Source: Bacillus sp. HMF5848
Lineage (GTDB): Bacteria; Bacillota; Bacilli; Bacillales; HMF5848
Assembly (NCBI RefSeq): GCF_003944835.1
Contig: NZ_RWIV01000001.1
Location: 1,527,501 to 1,591,500, forward strand
DNA: 64,000 nucleotides
Direction: 5' to 3'
Positions within the stretch are counted from its first letter, which is position 1. Each line of letters starts with the position of its first letter. A model generated the notes under the pieces. That model was not told the DNA's origin. It did not search any database and saw nothing but the letters and a program-made list of their open reading frames with translations. Below, piece by piece: positions 52,830 to 62,366 of the stretch. Made by a program: the position numbers and the translations under genes.

Positions 52830-53855
52830 ATGGATGAAAATAGAGGAGTCTGGGTATATATTGAAGAAAATGACGGTAAAATCGAAGGTGTATCTCTTGA
52901 ACTTTTAGGCGCAGGAAGAGACCTAGCAGATAAATTAGAAGTACCATTAGCTGGTATTTTACTAGGGAACGATGTGAAAGGACTCACAAGTCAAGTTATA
53001 AGCTATGGAGCTGATGAAGTATATGTAATAGACAATCCTGTATTAAAGGATTATCGAACAGAATCATATATGAAAGGTGTTATCGAATTAGCGGAAAAGT
53101 ATAAGCCAGAGGTCTTTCTTTATGGAGCCACTCCTAACGGTAAAGACTTAGCTAGTGCGGTAGCCACTGATTTAAATACCGGTTTAACAGCTGATACTAC
53201 TATATTAGATATTAATAAGGAAAAAAGATTACTTGAAGCTAGTAGACCAGCATTTGGTGGAAATATAATGGCCACTATTTTATGTAAAAAACATCGACCA
53301 CAGATGGCTACAGTCCGACCAAAAGTTATGAAGGCACTAGAGCCAGATCAATCTAGAACAGGAAAAGTCATTGAGGAAACAATTGATTTACAGGAAACGG
53401 ATATGAGAACAAAAGTACTAGAAATTGTTCGCAATACAGGAAAAAAAGTGAATTTAGCTGATGCAGATATCATCGTTTGTGGTGGGAAAGGTATGCAAGA
53501 TGCAAAAGGATTTCAGCTGATTCATGAGTTGGCCGATGTGTTAGGGGCTACGGTCGGGGCAACCCGTGATGCCGTTGAGGCTGGATGGATCGAACATGAT
53601 TATCAAGTAGGGCAAACAGGAGAAACGGTTACGCCGAAATTGTTTTTTGCTATAGGTGTGTCTGGAGCCATTCAGCATGTGGTTGGAATGAAAAATTCTG
53701 AATATATTGTAGCTATTAACAAAGACCCAGAAGCGCCAATATTTGATGTTGCGACATATGGCATTGTAGGAGATGCGTTTGATATTGTACCTTTGTTAAT
53801 TGAAGCCTTCAAAAAAGCGCAACAACAAAAGGACGGTGAAATCAGCTATGTCTGA
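52830..53855 (+). CDS. fixB: Electron transfer flavoprotein alpha subunit, FixB type
   Basis: 341-residue ETF alpha-like subunit. The C-terminal FAD domain is visible in VGATRDAVEAGWIEHDYQVG, KLFFAIGVSGAIQHVVGM and INKDPEAPIFDVATYGIVGD. Partner of FixA. AGTAAGGAGG upstream. It overlaps fixC by eight bases. Confidence 0.93.
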   Translation: MDENRGVWVYIEENDGKIEGVSLELLGAGRDLADKLEVPLAGILLGNDVKGLTSQVISYGADEVYVIDNPVLKDYRTESYMKGVIELAEKYKPEVFLYGATPNGKDLASAVATDLNTGLTADTTILDINKEKRLLEASRPAFGGNIMATILCKKHRPQMATVRPKVMKALEPDQSRTGKVIEETIDLQETDMRTKVLEIVRNTGKKVNLADADIIVCGGKGMQDAKGFQLIHELADVLGATVGATRDAVEAGWIEHDYQVGQTGETVTPKLFFAIGVSGAIQHVVGMKNSEYIVAINKDPEAPIFDVATYGIVGDAFDIVPLLIEAFKKAQQQKDGEISYV

Positions 53856-55158
53856 AAAATTTGATGTAATCGTAGTAGGAGCAGGACCAGCAGGAGCAGC
53901 ATGTGCCCTTACTTGTGCAAAAGCAGGATTAAATGTACTACTTTTAGAACGTGGTGAGTATCCAGGGAGTAAAAACGTAATGGGAGGCGTCTTGTATCGT
54001 CAACAATTAGAGGATTTGATTCCGGAATTTTGGAAAGAAGCACCGCTAGAGCGTCCTGTTATTGAACAACGTTTTTGGATGATGGATAAAGAATCAATGG
54101 TATCTTTTGGTTACCGAGGTCTTGAATGGGGCAGAGAAGGTGAAGAAGGAAGCCGATATAACAATTTTACGGTGCTTAGAGCAAAATTTGATCAATGGTT
54201 TGCTCAAAAGGCTGTTGAAGCAGGAGCATTATTAATAAATGAAACAACAGCTTTAGAATGTATAGTCGAGAATGGAAAAGTCGTTGGTGTTCGTACAGAC
54301 CGCCCTGACGGTGAAGTGTATGCTGATGTTGTCGTGCTAGCAGATGGTGTTAATTCACTGTTAGGTAAACAACTTGGTTTTCATAAGGAGTTTAAACCAG
54401 AAGAAATGGCATTAACTGTTATGGAGGTTATTAATCTACCGAAAAATGTAATTAATGAACGATTCCAACTTGAGGATAATCAAGGCTGCACAGTTGAAAT
54501 ATTTGGGGACTCAACAAAGGGGCACCTTGGCACAGCATTTTTATATACTAATAATGACAGTTTAAATATCGGTGTTGGAACAACACTGTCCGGTATGATT
54601 AAAGCAAAAATGAAGCCATACGAATTACTAGATTACTTGAAAAATCATCCGATGGTGAAGCCTTATTTAGCAGGAGGAGAGTCTGCTGAGTACTTAGCAC
54701 ACTTAATACCAGAAGGTGGATATAACTCTATTCCGAAGATTGTTGGCGACGGTGTAGTTGTTGTAGGAGATGCAGCACACTTAGTAAATGCTATTCATCG
54801 TGAAGGTTCAAATATGGCTATGAAGTCTGGGCAACTTGCTGGTGAGACAATTATTGAAGCAAAGAAAAAGGGTGATTTCAGTACTGCTGCATTAGAGCCT
54901 TATCGCGATAAAATCTATAATAGCTTCATAGGTCAGGACTTAAAAAAATATAAAGATGTTACACATACATTTGAAAACAACCCACAATACTTTAGTGAAT
55001 ATGTACCTATGTTAAATCGAGCTGCTAGTAAGTTTTTCACTGTTGATGGCACACCGAAGAAACTAAAGCAAAAGCAAATTATGCGCTCTGTTACATCTGA
55101 AAAAGGTACATTCAAAGTAATACAAGACATGTACAGAGCTTGGAAGGCGGTGAAATAA
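53848..55158 (+). CDS. fixC: ETF-quinone oxidoreductase-like flavoprotein, FixC type
   Basis: 436 residues. FAD-binding DVIVVGAGPAGAACALTCA, then GDAAHLVNAIHREGSNMAMK and a C-terminal ubiquinone-binding-like part. FixC carries electrons from the FixAB pair to the quinone pool. ATG at 53848 with GGACGGTG upstream, within the end of fixB. Confidence 0.93.
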   Translation: MSEKFDVIVVGAGPAGAACALTCAKAGLNVLLLERGEYPGSKNVMGGVLYRQQLEDLIPEFWKEAPLERPVIEQRFWMMDKESMVSFGYRGLEWGREGEEGSRYNNFTVLRAKFDQWFAQKAVEAGALLINETTALECIVENGKVVGVRTDRPDGEVYADVVVLADGVNSLLGKQLGFHKEFKPEEMALTVMEVINLPKNVINERFQLEDNQGCTVEIFGDSTKGHLGTAFLYTNNDSLNIGVGTTLSGMIKAKMKPYELLDYLKNHPMVKPYLAGGESAEYLAHLIPEGGYNSIPKIVGDGVVVVGDAAHLVNAIHREGSNMAMKSGQLAGETIIEAKKKGDFSTAALEPYRDKIYNSFIGQDLKKYKDVTHTFENNPQYFSEYVPMLNRAASKFFTVDGTPKKLKQKQIMRSVTSEKGTFKVIQDMYRAWKAVK

Positions 55159-55442
55159 TGTCAACAAAGAACCTTGAAGAAAAGCAGTATTTAGTACGTT
55201 TTAAGGCTGACACGAAGTCGCATTTAACGGTTTTGGATTATGACGTTTGCGCCACAAAATGCCCAGATAAGCTTTGTACTGTGTTCTGTCCAGCCGAGGT
55301 TTATAAGTGGGAGGGCACACGTATGCAAGTCGGGTATGAAGGCTGTCACGAGTGCGGAAGCTGTCGCATTGGCTGTCCGTATGAAAACATTAAATGGGAA
55401 TATCCAAAAGGCGGATATGGGATTGTGTTTAGATTGGCTTAA
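55158..55442 (+). CDS. fixX: Ferredoxin-like protein FixX
   Basis: 94 residues with Cys-rich ferredoxin sequence (CATKCPDKLCTVFCPAEVY, CHECGSCRIGCPYENI) near the C-terminus. The ATG overlaps the fixC stop (TAATG). Completes the fixABCX bifurcation complex, which drives NADH electrons to ferredoxin and quinone at once. A terminator follows. Confidence 0.93.
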   Translation: MSTKNLEEKQYLVRFKADTKSHLTVLDYDVCATKCPDKLCTVFCPAEVYKWEGTRMQVGYEGCHECGSCRIGCPYENIKWEYPKGGYGIVFRLA

Positions 55443-55468
55443 ATCAATTTATTAATTAGAGTATGTAT

Positions 55469-55501
55469 TAGAGGCTCAGTTTTTTTGAGTCTCTTTTTTT
55501 A
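55469..55501 (+). terminator. Terminator of fixABCX
   Basis: Stem AGAGGCTCA (55470-55478) with TGAGTCTCT (55486-55494), one G-T pair, followed by TTTTTTT. Confidence 0.85.
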
Positions 55502-55672
55502 TTGGAATTCTTAAAAGTTTATTTTGGCTTTCCTTGGAGTTAGGTACATTTTATTTATTTGAGATATTTAATATCTAAATAGAGCGATTATGTACAAAAT
55601 ATTGTTTAATCTTCCGCTATTTTGCTAAAGATAAAATGTCTATTTTTAAAGTAATGATGGGAGGGCATTGAT

Positions 55673-58636
55673 TTGATTCAATTTATACATTCTAACATGC
55701 GAAAACAAGGGCAACATACAGAAATCACTTTATATGTTTCTGATCACTCGATGGAGTTTGCAGATGAACTGGGAAACCGAAAAGAGAAAACCGGACAATA
55801 TGAATTAGAAAAAAGTGCACGGAATTATGTATCAAAAAACTTTCCAAACGTAAAAAATGCAACAATTAAAATTGTGGCGGGCTCTATGTTAATAGGGACT
55901 TTAACATTAGGAACTTTAACACCAAAGGCCGGTGCCGAGGAGCAGGTTAATCAAACGCAAAGTAACACGAACTCTAATGACAGTTCAGCGACAGGATCAA
56001 ATGATACGCAAGCTTCTAACGATACGAATGAAACGCCAACTAATAGTAATACAGTAACGGGTGATAGCCAAGGTGATGATACGAATGGCGACACGACTTT
56101 TCCAGTTAAAGATGTAGTTGATTTTAAAGATGTTAGTGATGAGGATGAATTTTATAAATATATTAAAGATTTAGCAGCATATGGTGTTATTCAAGGTGTG
56201 CAGCCAGATAAATACGGTACATATGATAACATTACACGAGCACAAGCAGCGAAAATAATCGCAAAAGTCGCGGGTATTGAAGTAACTGATACCAACGTGG
56301 ATCCTGGGTTTAGAGATGTTGTAAAAGGTGGCACGGATGCTGAATATGGCTGGGCATATCCATATGTGGCAGCTTTACAGAATGCGGGTGTAATTAAAGG
56401 GTACGAAGTGAATGGTGAAAATGAGTTCCGTCCAAGAGATCCTGTTACCCGAGAGCAAATGGCTAAAATGCTTGCTAATGCTTTTGCTTTAAATGGAGAT
56501 GAGCTAATTACTGAAGGGGAAGGAGCGAACTGGTCAGACCCATATATACAGTTACTAATCGATGCAGGTATCACATCGTACGACAGTCCTGATGAGTTTA
56601 GGAAAACAGAAGCAACGAAAAGAGGACAGCTTGCTAAGTTTGTATACGAAACAAGAGCTTCTGTTGGGTATGTAGGTTTAGTTGAAACAGTGACAGATTC
56701 AACAATTACTATTTCAGGAGTAGACTATCCACTTACCGACAATGTGAAAAAAATATTAAACCCTGCTAATGAAGAATTTTTACAAAACGCTGATATTAGT
56801 GTTGGTTATAATGATGCGGGGGAAATCAATGAAGTATTATGGCTTAGCATCATTGATATAGATGATGAAGGCGGACTTGTAAACTTCGATGGACAAGATG
56901 CAACCATTAAAGATGTTTATGTGTTTGCGACTAATGTTAATATTGAGAATCTTAACGTTGAAGGAGACTTAACTATTTACGCAGGAGAGACATTAGAAGC
57001 AACAAATGTAAATGTTGGCGCTCGTACTATATATGTTGGAGATGAAGATGAGACGGCAGATGAGTTCCCAAGTGATTTAGTATTTGCTGATTCTAAACTA
57101 GGGTTACTATATTTAGCTAAACATAATTTGAACTTTACCACTAAAGGAACTACTACAATTCATAAAATGTTTGTAGAAGGTACGAACATGTCTATAGAAG
57201 CACCTAATATAACAGTAGAGAAATTTGAAATAGCAGATAATGCCGAATTAAAGGTTGCACCAGGATTACATGTTAACAAACTAGTTGTACCGGCTGGCAA
57301 AGCAGCTGCAGATGTTATAACTAATTATGACGATATATTATCAACTGTAAAACAAGTGGGGGACACAGATAATCCGAGTCATACTGGTGTGGCAAAGCCG
57401 GTCGCATTTTATAGCTTTATTGATGAAGAAATTTTTGCAGTGGCTGGAGAATCGGAAACTCTACCTGTAACAGCAACAGCATATAATGTCCCTGCTGACA
57501 CAAAGCTCTTATATAAAATAACATTGTTACAAGACGGTGAACCGTTGACTGATCAAGAGATCTACTATGAGGGAGGCGACATTCCGATTAAGACGGATAT
57601 TGATGGAGTAGCCCTCTTTGGACCAGCAGATGGGTTTACAGCTGAAAGCGTAAATCTTGCAGATGGAGCAACTCAAAATTTCACAACGACTTTCTTAAGT
57701 GGAGGAAACTACGAGTTGCACGTACAATTAGTTGATGCCGTAGATAAAAGTCTAGCCATTGGCGCACAAGGCACACAGCACATTTACGTAGGTGAAGCGG
57801 GCAATGTAACTTTTGATTTTGGTCCGGACTTTGATTTACTAAAAGAGGGAGAAGCAACAACTTTTAATTTAACAGCAACCGCAAGTGATATTAATGAAAC
57901 CATTCCAATGCAGTTTAAAATTTTGTTAACGGATATAGAAGGCACACCACTTGCGAATCAAAAATTCTCATATACAACAATTGAGGGCAATCCAAGTTCG
58001 TTTGAAACAAATCAAGAAGGGGAAGCCATTTTTGGTCCTCAAGAGGGCTTTACCGTTGGTGCCTTGAATTTACAAGGAGGCGTTACCATACCAGTAACCA
58101 TCAATATGCATGAAAGTGGCCGCTATGTGATGGATATTGGATTAGTAACGAAGGAAAATCCTGATATTGCAGTAGGAGAGTTTACTGAGAAAGAATTCAC
58201 TGTAAATGCGCCAGGTGATATGTCGAAAACAACATTTAGTGGATTTGATACCTTTGTAGCAGGAACGCAAAATGAGTTTGCTGTAAACTTAAAAGCTGAA
58301 AATGTAACTTTAGATGATGTTAGTTACAAGGCAATGCTAGTTGATGAAGACGAGAATCCGGTCACTAATTATCGTGTTGAATATTATGATAATGATCTTC
58401 AGGATTGGATAGATGTTGTTGTGATTGAGGATGAAATGTTCTTTGGGCCTTATGCAGGGATTGCTCCGGAAGACACAAACTTAGCAAGTGGAGAAGAAGT
58501 AAAATTTAGAGCGAGTATTGATAAACCTGGCACATATAATTTTAAAGTAGCTGTTGTCGATACATTAGATTCAGATGTGTTAGTAGACGATTGGGCAATA
58601 ACAACATTTACGGTAGCGACAGCACCAACTTCATGA
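55673..58636 (+). CDS. S-layer-homology-domain surface protein with non-canonical N-terminus and C-terminal Ig-like repeats
   Basis: 987 residues. Residues 1-65 form a soluble, charged segment (TEITLYVSDHSMEFADELG, SARNYVSKNFPNVKNA), followed by a hydrophobic segment ~66-83 and a possible cleavage site after AGA (residue 88); a Ser/Asn/Thr linker comes next. Three SLH domains lie at about 149-200, 212-275 and 280-330 (ITRAQAAKIIAKVAG, VTREQMAKMLANAF, TKRGQLAKFVYETR), which bind pyruvylated cell-wall polymer. The middle (~335-560) is beta-rich. The C-terminus has three ~137-residue repeats marked by LFGPADGF, IFGPQEGF and FFGPYAGI. TTG start with GGGAGGG upstream. Possibly S-layer or a large surface protein. 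Confidence 0.88.
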   Translation: MIQFIHSNMRKQGQHTEITLYVSDHSMEFADELGNRKEKTGQYELEKSARNYVSKNFPNVKNATIKIVAGSMLIGTLTLGTLTPKAGAEEQVNQTQSNTNSNDSSATGSNDTQASNDTNETPTNSNTVTGDSQGDDTNGDTTFPVKDVVDFKDVSDEDEFYKYIKDLAAYGVIQGVQPDKYGTYDNITRAQAAKIIAKVAGIEVTDTNVDPGFRDVVKGGTDAEYGWAYPYVAALQNAGVIKGYEVNGENEFRPRDPVTREQMAKMLANAFALNGDELITEGEGANWSDPYIQLLIDAGITSYDSPDEFRKTEATKRGQLAKFVYETRASVGYVGLVETVTDSTITISGVDYPLTDNVKKILNPANEEFLQNADISVGYNDAGEINEVLWLSIIDIDDEGGLVNFDGQDATIKDVYVFATNVNIENLNVEGDLTIYAGETLEATNVNVGARTIYVGDEDETADEFPSDLVFADSKLGLLYLAKHNLNFTTKGTTTIHKMFVEGTNMSIEAPNITVEKFEIADNAELKVAPGLHVNKLVVPAGKAAADVITNYDDILSTVKQVGDTDNPSHTGVAKPVAFYSFIDEEIFAVAGESETLPVTATAYNVPADTKLLYKITLLQDGEPLTDQEIYYEGGDIPIKTDIDGVALFGPADGFTAESVNLADGATQNFTTTFLSGGNYELHVQLVDAVDKSLAIGAQGTQHIYVGEAGNVTFDFGPDFDLLKEGEATTFNLTATASDINETIPMQFKILLTDIEGTPLANQKFSYTTIEGNPSSFETNQEGEAIFGPQEGFTVGALNLQGGVTIPVTINMHESGRYVMDIGLVTKENPDIAVGEFTEKEFTVNAPGDMSKTTFSGFDTFVAGTQNEFAVNLKAENVTLDDVSYKAMLVDEDENPVTNYRVEYYDNDLQDWIDVVVIEDEMFFGPYAGIAPEDTNLASGEEVKFRASIDKPGTYNFKVAVVDTLDSDVLVDDWAITTFTVATAPTS

Positions 58637-58645
58637 AATATAGTT

Positions 58646-58675
58646 AAGACATGGTCTATGACCATGTCTTTTAAA
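58646..58675 (+). terminator. Terminator of the SLH protein gene
   Basis: Stem AAGACATGGTC (58648-58658) pairs with 58662-58672, followed by TTTT. Confidence 0.85.
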
Positions 58676-58810
58676 ATGCAGCTATCCATATCTAGTTAAT
58701 TGTGATTGTGATGTATGTGAGTTTCTTTATTCTAACTTATGTATCATTATGGTGAAAAATATGTGTGTGGACTTTCACAAAGTTTTCCAAAAAGAGGTTG
58801 AAGCGAAGTG

Positions 58811-59149
58811 TTAACTTATTTTAGAGGAGTGAACAGAGTTGATAATGCCGTCGGCTATTGATAAATACTCTATTTCTTTTGCCTTATCACAAGCCAGATG
58901 AAAACACGGTATTGAATCAGAAATATATTGAGGGCGGTCCCAACTAACATTTCCAGCTTGGTTAGTAGGGTATACGTAAATTTTCCAATGATATTTTTCG
59001 CTGTTATCTTCAACGGGTGTACCTTCCACGCCGATTAACCAGTGAGTATATGTTGCTATGTCTGAAGAAACAAGATGTTTAATATCATGTTCACTTATTT
59101 CAATTAACGGACGTTGGTAAAAGTCGTGTAGGTTTGGAAACGTATACAT
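58811..59149 (-). CDS. Hypothetical protein (112 aa)
   Basis: 112 residues, soluble, with aromatic-rich beta segments (WLIGVEGTPVEDN, YHWKIYVYPTN) and one cysteine. No recognised family. A good AAGGAGGAA site lies upstream of the ATG. Monocistronic. Confidence 0.7.
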   Translation of the reverse strand: MYTFPNLHDFYQRPLIEISEHDIKHLVSSDIATYTHWLIGVEGTPVEDNSEKYHWKIYVYPTNQAGNVSWDRPQYISDSIPCFHLACDKAKEIEYLSIADGIINSVHSSKIS

Positions 59150-59343
59150 AAATATTCCTCCTTCATTTTATGTTATAAAAAAACATAATTTTTCTAAAAC
59201 CTCCCATAATCGATTTCTCAGAGTATTAGGTACATGATAAGAATGTTAATTTCACAGAATATTCGTTATAATCTTATTATATGCTAAAAGGTGAAACAAT
59301 TAAATCCTAATTTGAAAAAAATGTAAAATTTTAAATAGGAAAG

Positions 59344-59378
59344 CAAAAAACATGGACATTATCTGACCATGTTTTTAA
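59344..59378 (-). terminator. Terminator of the MFS gene
   Basis: Arms AAAAACATGG (ending 59355) and CCATGTTTTT (from 59367) form a stem; on the minus strand it ends in a T run. Confidence 0.8.
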
Positions 59379-59439
59379 GTATATATTTAGCTTTGTTTAT
59401 CTCAGGTTTTCAGACGAGCAGTACACTTTGTTAGTTCTT

Positions 59440-60642
59440 CTACATCATATTTGTTTTATCTGCGGGTAATAGGAAAGTAAGTATACCGAATAAAGGTAAA
59501 AAACCGATAAGTATTATTGTTTCAACGAGACCTATTGTATCGGCTATGGCACCAAGTGCAACAGACCCAATTGCGCCCATTCCAAATGCGAGGCCAACAA
59601 TAAAGCCGGACATCATCCCAATGTTTGCGGGCATTAATTCTTGAGCATAGACTACTGTAACAGAGAAACTCGACATCAATATGAAACCAATCATACTAAT
59701 TAACACATATGCAAGTATTTTCGGTGCAAAAGGCAATACGATGGCAAGTGGTGTTGAGGCTACCATTGATAAAAAAATAATGTTACGTTTGCCATAGCGG
59801 TCTGCCAATGGTCCACCAACAAATGTACCTATAGCACCAAACAATAAAAAAAGAAAAAGAAAGCTTTGTGCGTCGGCGATAGATACACCATATGTTTCGA
59901 TGGCATAAAATGAATAAAAGTTAGTGATGGATGAAATGTACCATGACCTAACAAATACTAATAATACAATGATGGTTAATGTAAATATTATAGCCTTAGA
60001 AAAGGAGGCATCCTTGTTACTATGCGTCTTTTTTAAAGGCGCTTCTGTTTGTATAATTTGCTTGTACCATTTTGCTATATATGTTAAAAATAAAACGGCT
60101 GTTAAGGCAACGAGACCGAACCAAATAGCACCAACTTGACCAAGAGGTACTAATATAAGGGCTGTAATAACAGGTCCTAATGCTGATCCGCTGTTTCCAC
60201 CTACCTGGAAGATGGACTGTGCTAATCCTCTTCGTGGACCTGCAGCTAAATATGTTACGCGAGACGCTTCAGGATGGAACATAGCAGAACCAAAGCCAAT
60301 TAAAAGGACCGAACAAATAATCAAAGCGTAGCTTGGAGCAAGTGCCAATCCAATAATACCAATAAAAGTACTAGTTAATGCAATAGGAAGAACATATGGT
60401 GTTGGACGCTTATCCGCTACATAGCCCACTAAAGGCTGCATTATAGAGGAAACAAAATTAAGAGAAAAACCAATAAATCCAAGCTGAGTGTATGAAAGAT
60501 TCATAGATCTCTCCAAAATAGGAAACATCGCTGGGATAACGGCTTGTATAGAATCATTTAATAAATGACATAGAGCTATGATAAAAAGTATGTTGTATTG
60601 TGTCGTGGCAACCCGGTTGTCATTTGCTTTTGGTAAGCCCAT
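59440..60642 (-). CDS. MFS transporter, fosmidomycin-resistance (Fsr) type
   Basis: 400 residues, twelve helices. The Fsr-type signature FHPEASRVTYLAAGPRRGLA with SIFQVGGNSGSALGP is clear, as is MQPLVGYVADKRP. These efflux pumps export fosmidomycin or related small molecules; the natural substrate is not known. AAAGG lies 11 bases before the ATG. Confidence 0.92.
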   Translation of the reverse strand: MGLPKANDNRVATTQYNILFIIALCHLLNDSIQAVIPAMFPILERSMNLSYTQLGFIGFSLNFVSSIMQPLVGYVADKRPTPYVLPIALTSTFIGIIGLALAPSYALIICSVLLIGFGSAMFHPEASRVTYLAAGPRRGLAQSIFQVGGNSGSALGPVITALILVPLGQVGAIWFGLVALTAVLFLTYIAKWYKQIIQTEAPLKKTHSNKDASFSKAIIFTLTIIVLLVFVRSWYISSITNFYSFYAIETYGVSIADAQSFLFLFLLFGAIGTFVGGPLADRYGKRNIIFLSMVASTPLAIVLPFAPKILAYVLISMIGFILMSSFSVTVVYAQELMPANIGMMSGFIVGLAFGMGAIGSVALGAIADTIGLVETIILIGFLPLFGILTFLLPADKTNMM

Positions 60643-60747
60643 CTGTACACAAACCTTTCTACGATTGTTTTACAATAGTTTTATTATAATCAAATTAGGT
60701 GTTTCGTGTAACTAAGTTTTTTGAAAGCAGACTTGTTATACAAATCG

Positions 60748-62229
60748 CTAAGCTAATGGGATTGTAATTTTCACAGATGTACCTACTCCGACGGTACTCG
60801 TTACATGGATAGTACCTTTATGCAATTCAACAATTCTCTTACATACAACAAGCCCTAGTCCAGTACCTGCTGTTTTCTGTGTAACAAATGGATTGAAAAT
60901 ATTTGGCATGATATGGTCTGGGATGCCTTTTCCATTATCTGTGACCGTAATGATGCAATTCTGTTCTTCCGCTGTAATAAAAATAGCCACATTTCCTGTG
61001 TCTTCAATAGCTTCTAAGGCATTTTTTGATAAATTTAATATAACTTGCTTTATTTGAACATTGGCGCAATCAACATTAATATCATTGCTATCATATTCAA
61101 AGCGAACGATTGCATTATACAAGTTCGCTTCAGATTTTATTATTGGTTCCACTTCTTTTACAATAGTAACTATATTGCATTTACTGAAAACCTCAGCAGT
61201 CGGTTTTCCGAGTACGAGAAATTCATTCACTATTTGATTAATACGATTGATTTCTTCATTTATAACAGAAAAATAAAACGTATCCTCCGGTTCATGACTA
61301 TATTTTTCCTGTAATAAATGTATGAGCCCCTTTATACCTGTTAAAGGATTTCTAATCTCATGGGCTGTACTTGCAGCAAGAGTACCAATCATCTCCATTT
61401 TTTGTGTTTCATTTTGATGCCGTTCGCGTCTAGCCTGTCGTTTAAGTAAGATATATTTTACTAATAAAAATAGAACATGAGAAAACGCGATAGTTATTAA
61501 TAGTGTAAGAGTTGAGAACTTAACAAGCTGACTATGGTCAATTTTCTTCGGATTTGCATACAATCGCCAAGGTACTTTATCAAGCTGAACTTGAACTAAA
61601 TATTGTTCGGCCTTAGTGTTACTAGTATTTAATAATGATTGATTAAGGCCGTCTACTAAAAGAAGATGGATGTCTGGAGTTAATTCTCTTATTACATTTT
61701 TCATATAATCTAGTCGTAACGTAGCTAATAAGTATCCCGTTATTTCTCGGTTTTTATTCAGTATAGGAGTTAATATGGCAACGACTCTATGGTCATCAAT
61801 TTCGTCTATTGCTTCAGAGATTACTGTATTTTTTTGAATTTTAGCAGATAGATAAAATTCTTGATTTACAATAGATACGGGTGTTTTTAGCTCCTTCGTA
61901 CCTATAACAATGTCGCCTTTAGGATTAACGTAAAATAAACCTGCATAGCGAGGATCACGTTCGTATGTTTTTTGCAACATAGTTTGGATTTTATTATTGT
62001 CATTTGTTCTGAGCAGTGTTAACGTTTCAAGGCTAACAATTGTCTCTCCGATAAGTCGATCTATGTGATTTTTGTGAAACTGAGTGTATGTATTTACTTT
62101 TAAAGCCTGTTCCGTTTGAATTTCTTTTTTCTCAGCGTAAATTAAGTATCCAGAGATAATTAGGGAAGGAACAAATACAACAAATATATACATGATAAAT
62201 AGTTTAAGGCCATTTTTAGACATTTGCAT
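60748..62229 (-). CDS. Membrane sporulation-kinase-like histidine kinase
   Basis: 493 residues: an N-terminal helix, an extracytoplasmic Cache-like domain (~35-235, RYAGLFYVNPKGDIVIG), a second helix, then HisKA (TAHEIRNPLTGIKGLIHLLQ) and HATPase (NALEAIEDTG, DNGKGIP, GTGLGLVVC). The H box is of the class that feeds the Spo0 phosphorelay. ATG at 62229 follows AAGGGG; a start at 62286 would add 19 residues without a site. No regulator gene adjacent. Confidence 0.9.
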   Translation of the reverse strand: MQMSKNGLKLFIMYIFVVFVPSLIISGYLIYAEKKEIQTEQALKVNTYTQFHKNHIDRLIGETIVSLETLTLLRTNDNNKIQTMLQKTYERDPRYAGLFYVNPKGDIVIGTKELKTPVSIVNQEFYLSAKIQKNTVISEAIDEIDDHRVVAILTPILNKNREITGYLLATLRLDYMKNVIRELTPDIHLLLVDGLNQSLLNTSNTKAEQYLVQVQLDKVPWRLYANPKKIDHSQLVKFSTLTLLITIAFSHVLFLLVKYILLKRQARRERHQNETQKMEMIGTLAASTAHEIRNPLTGIKGLIHLLQEKYSHEPEDTFYFSVINEEINRINQIVNEFLVLGKPTAEVFSKCNIVTIVKEVEPIIKSEANLYNAIVRFEYDSNDINVDCANVQIKQVILNLSKNALEAIEDTGNVAIFITAEEQNCIITVTDNGKGIPDHIMPNIFNPFVTQKTAGTGLGLVVCKRIVELHKGTIHVTSTVGVGTSVKITIPLA

Positions 62230-62366
62230 ACATAACCCCTTATGTTGTGACAATTTAATTATAAGTTTTACATAAGTGAAATCCAAATATTATTTAGCAG
62301 GAAATCGGTCTTTTTTCGGGAATATATCAAGTATGTTAATAATTTTAATAGAAAGAAGTGATAGCT

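Noticed and set aside
51996-55442. Nitrogen fixation island
   Set aside because: fixABCX occurs widely outside diazotrophs and no nif gene is visible in the window.
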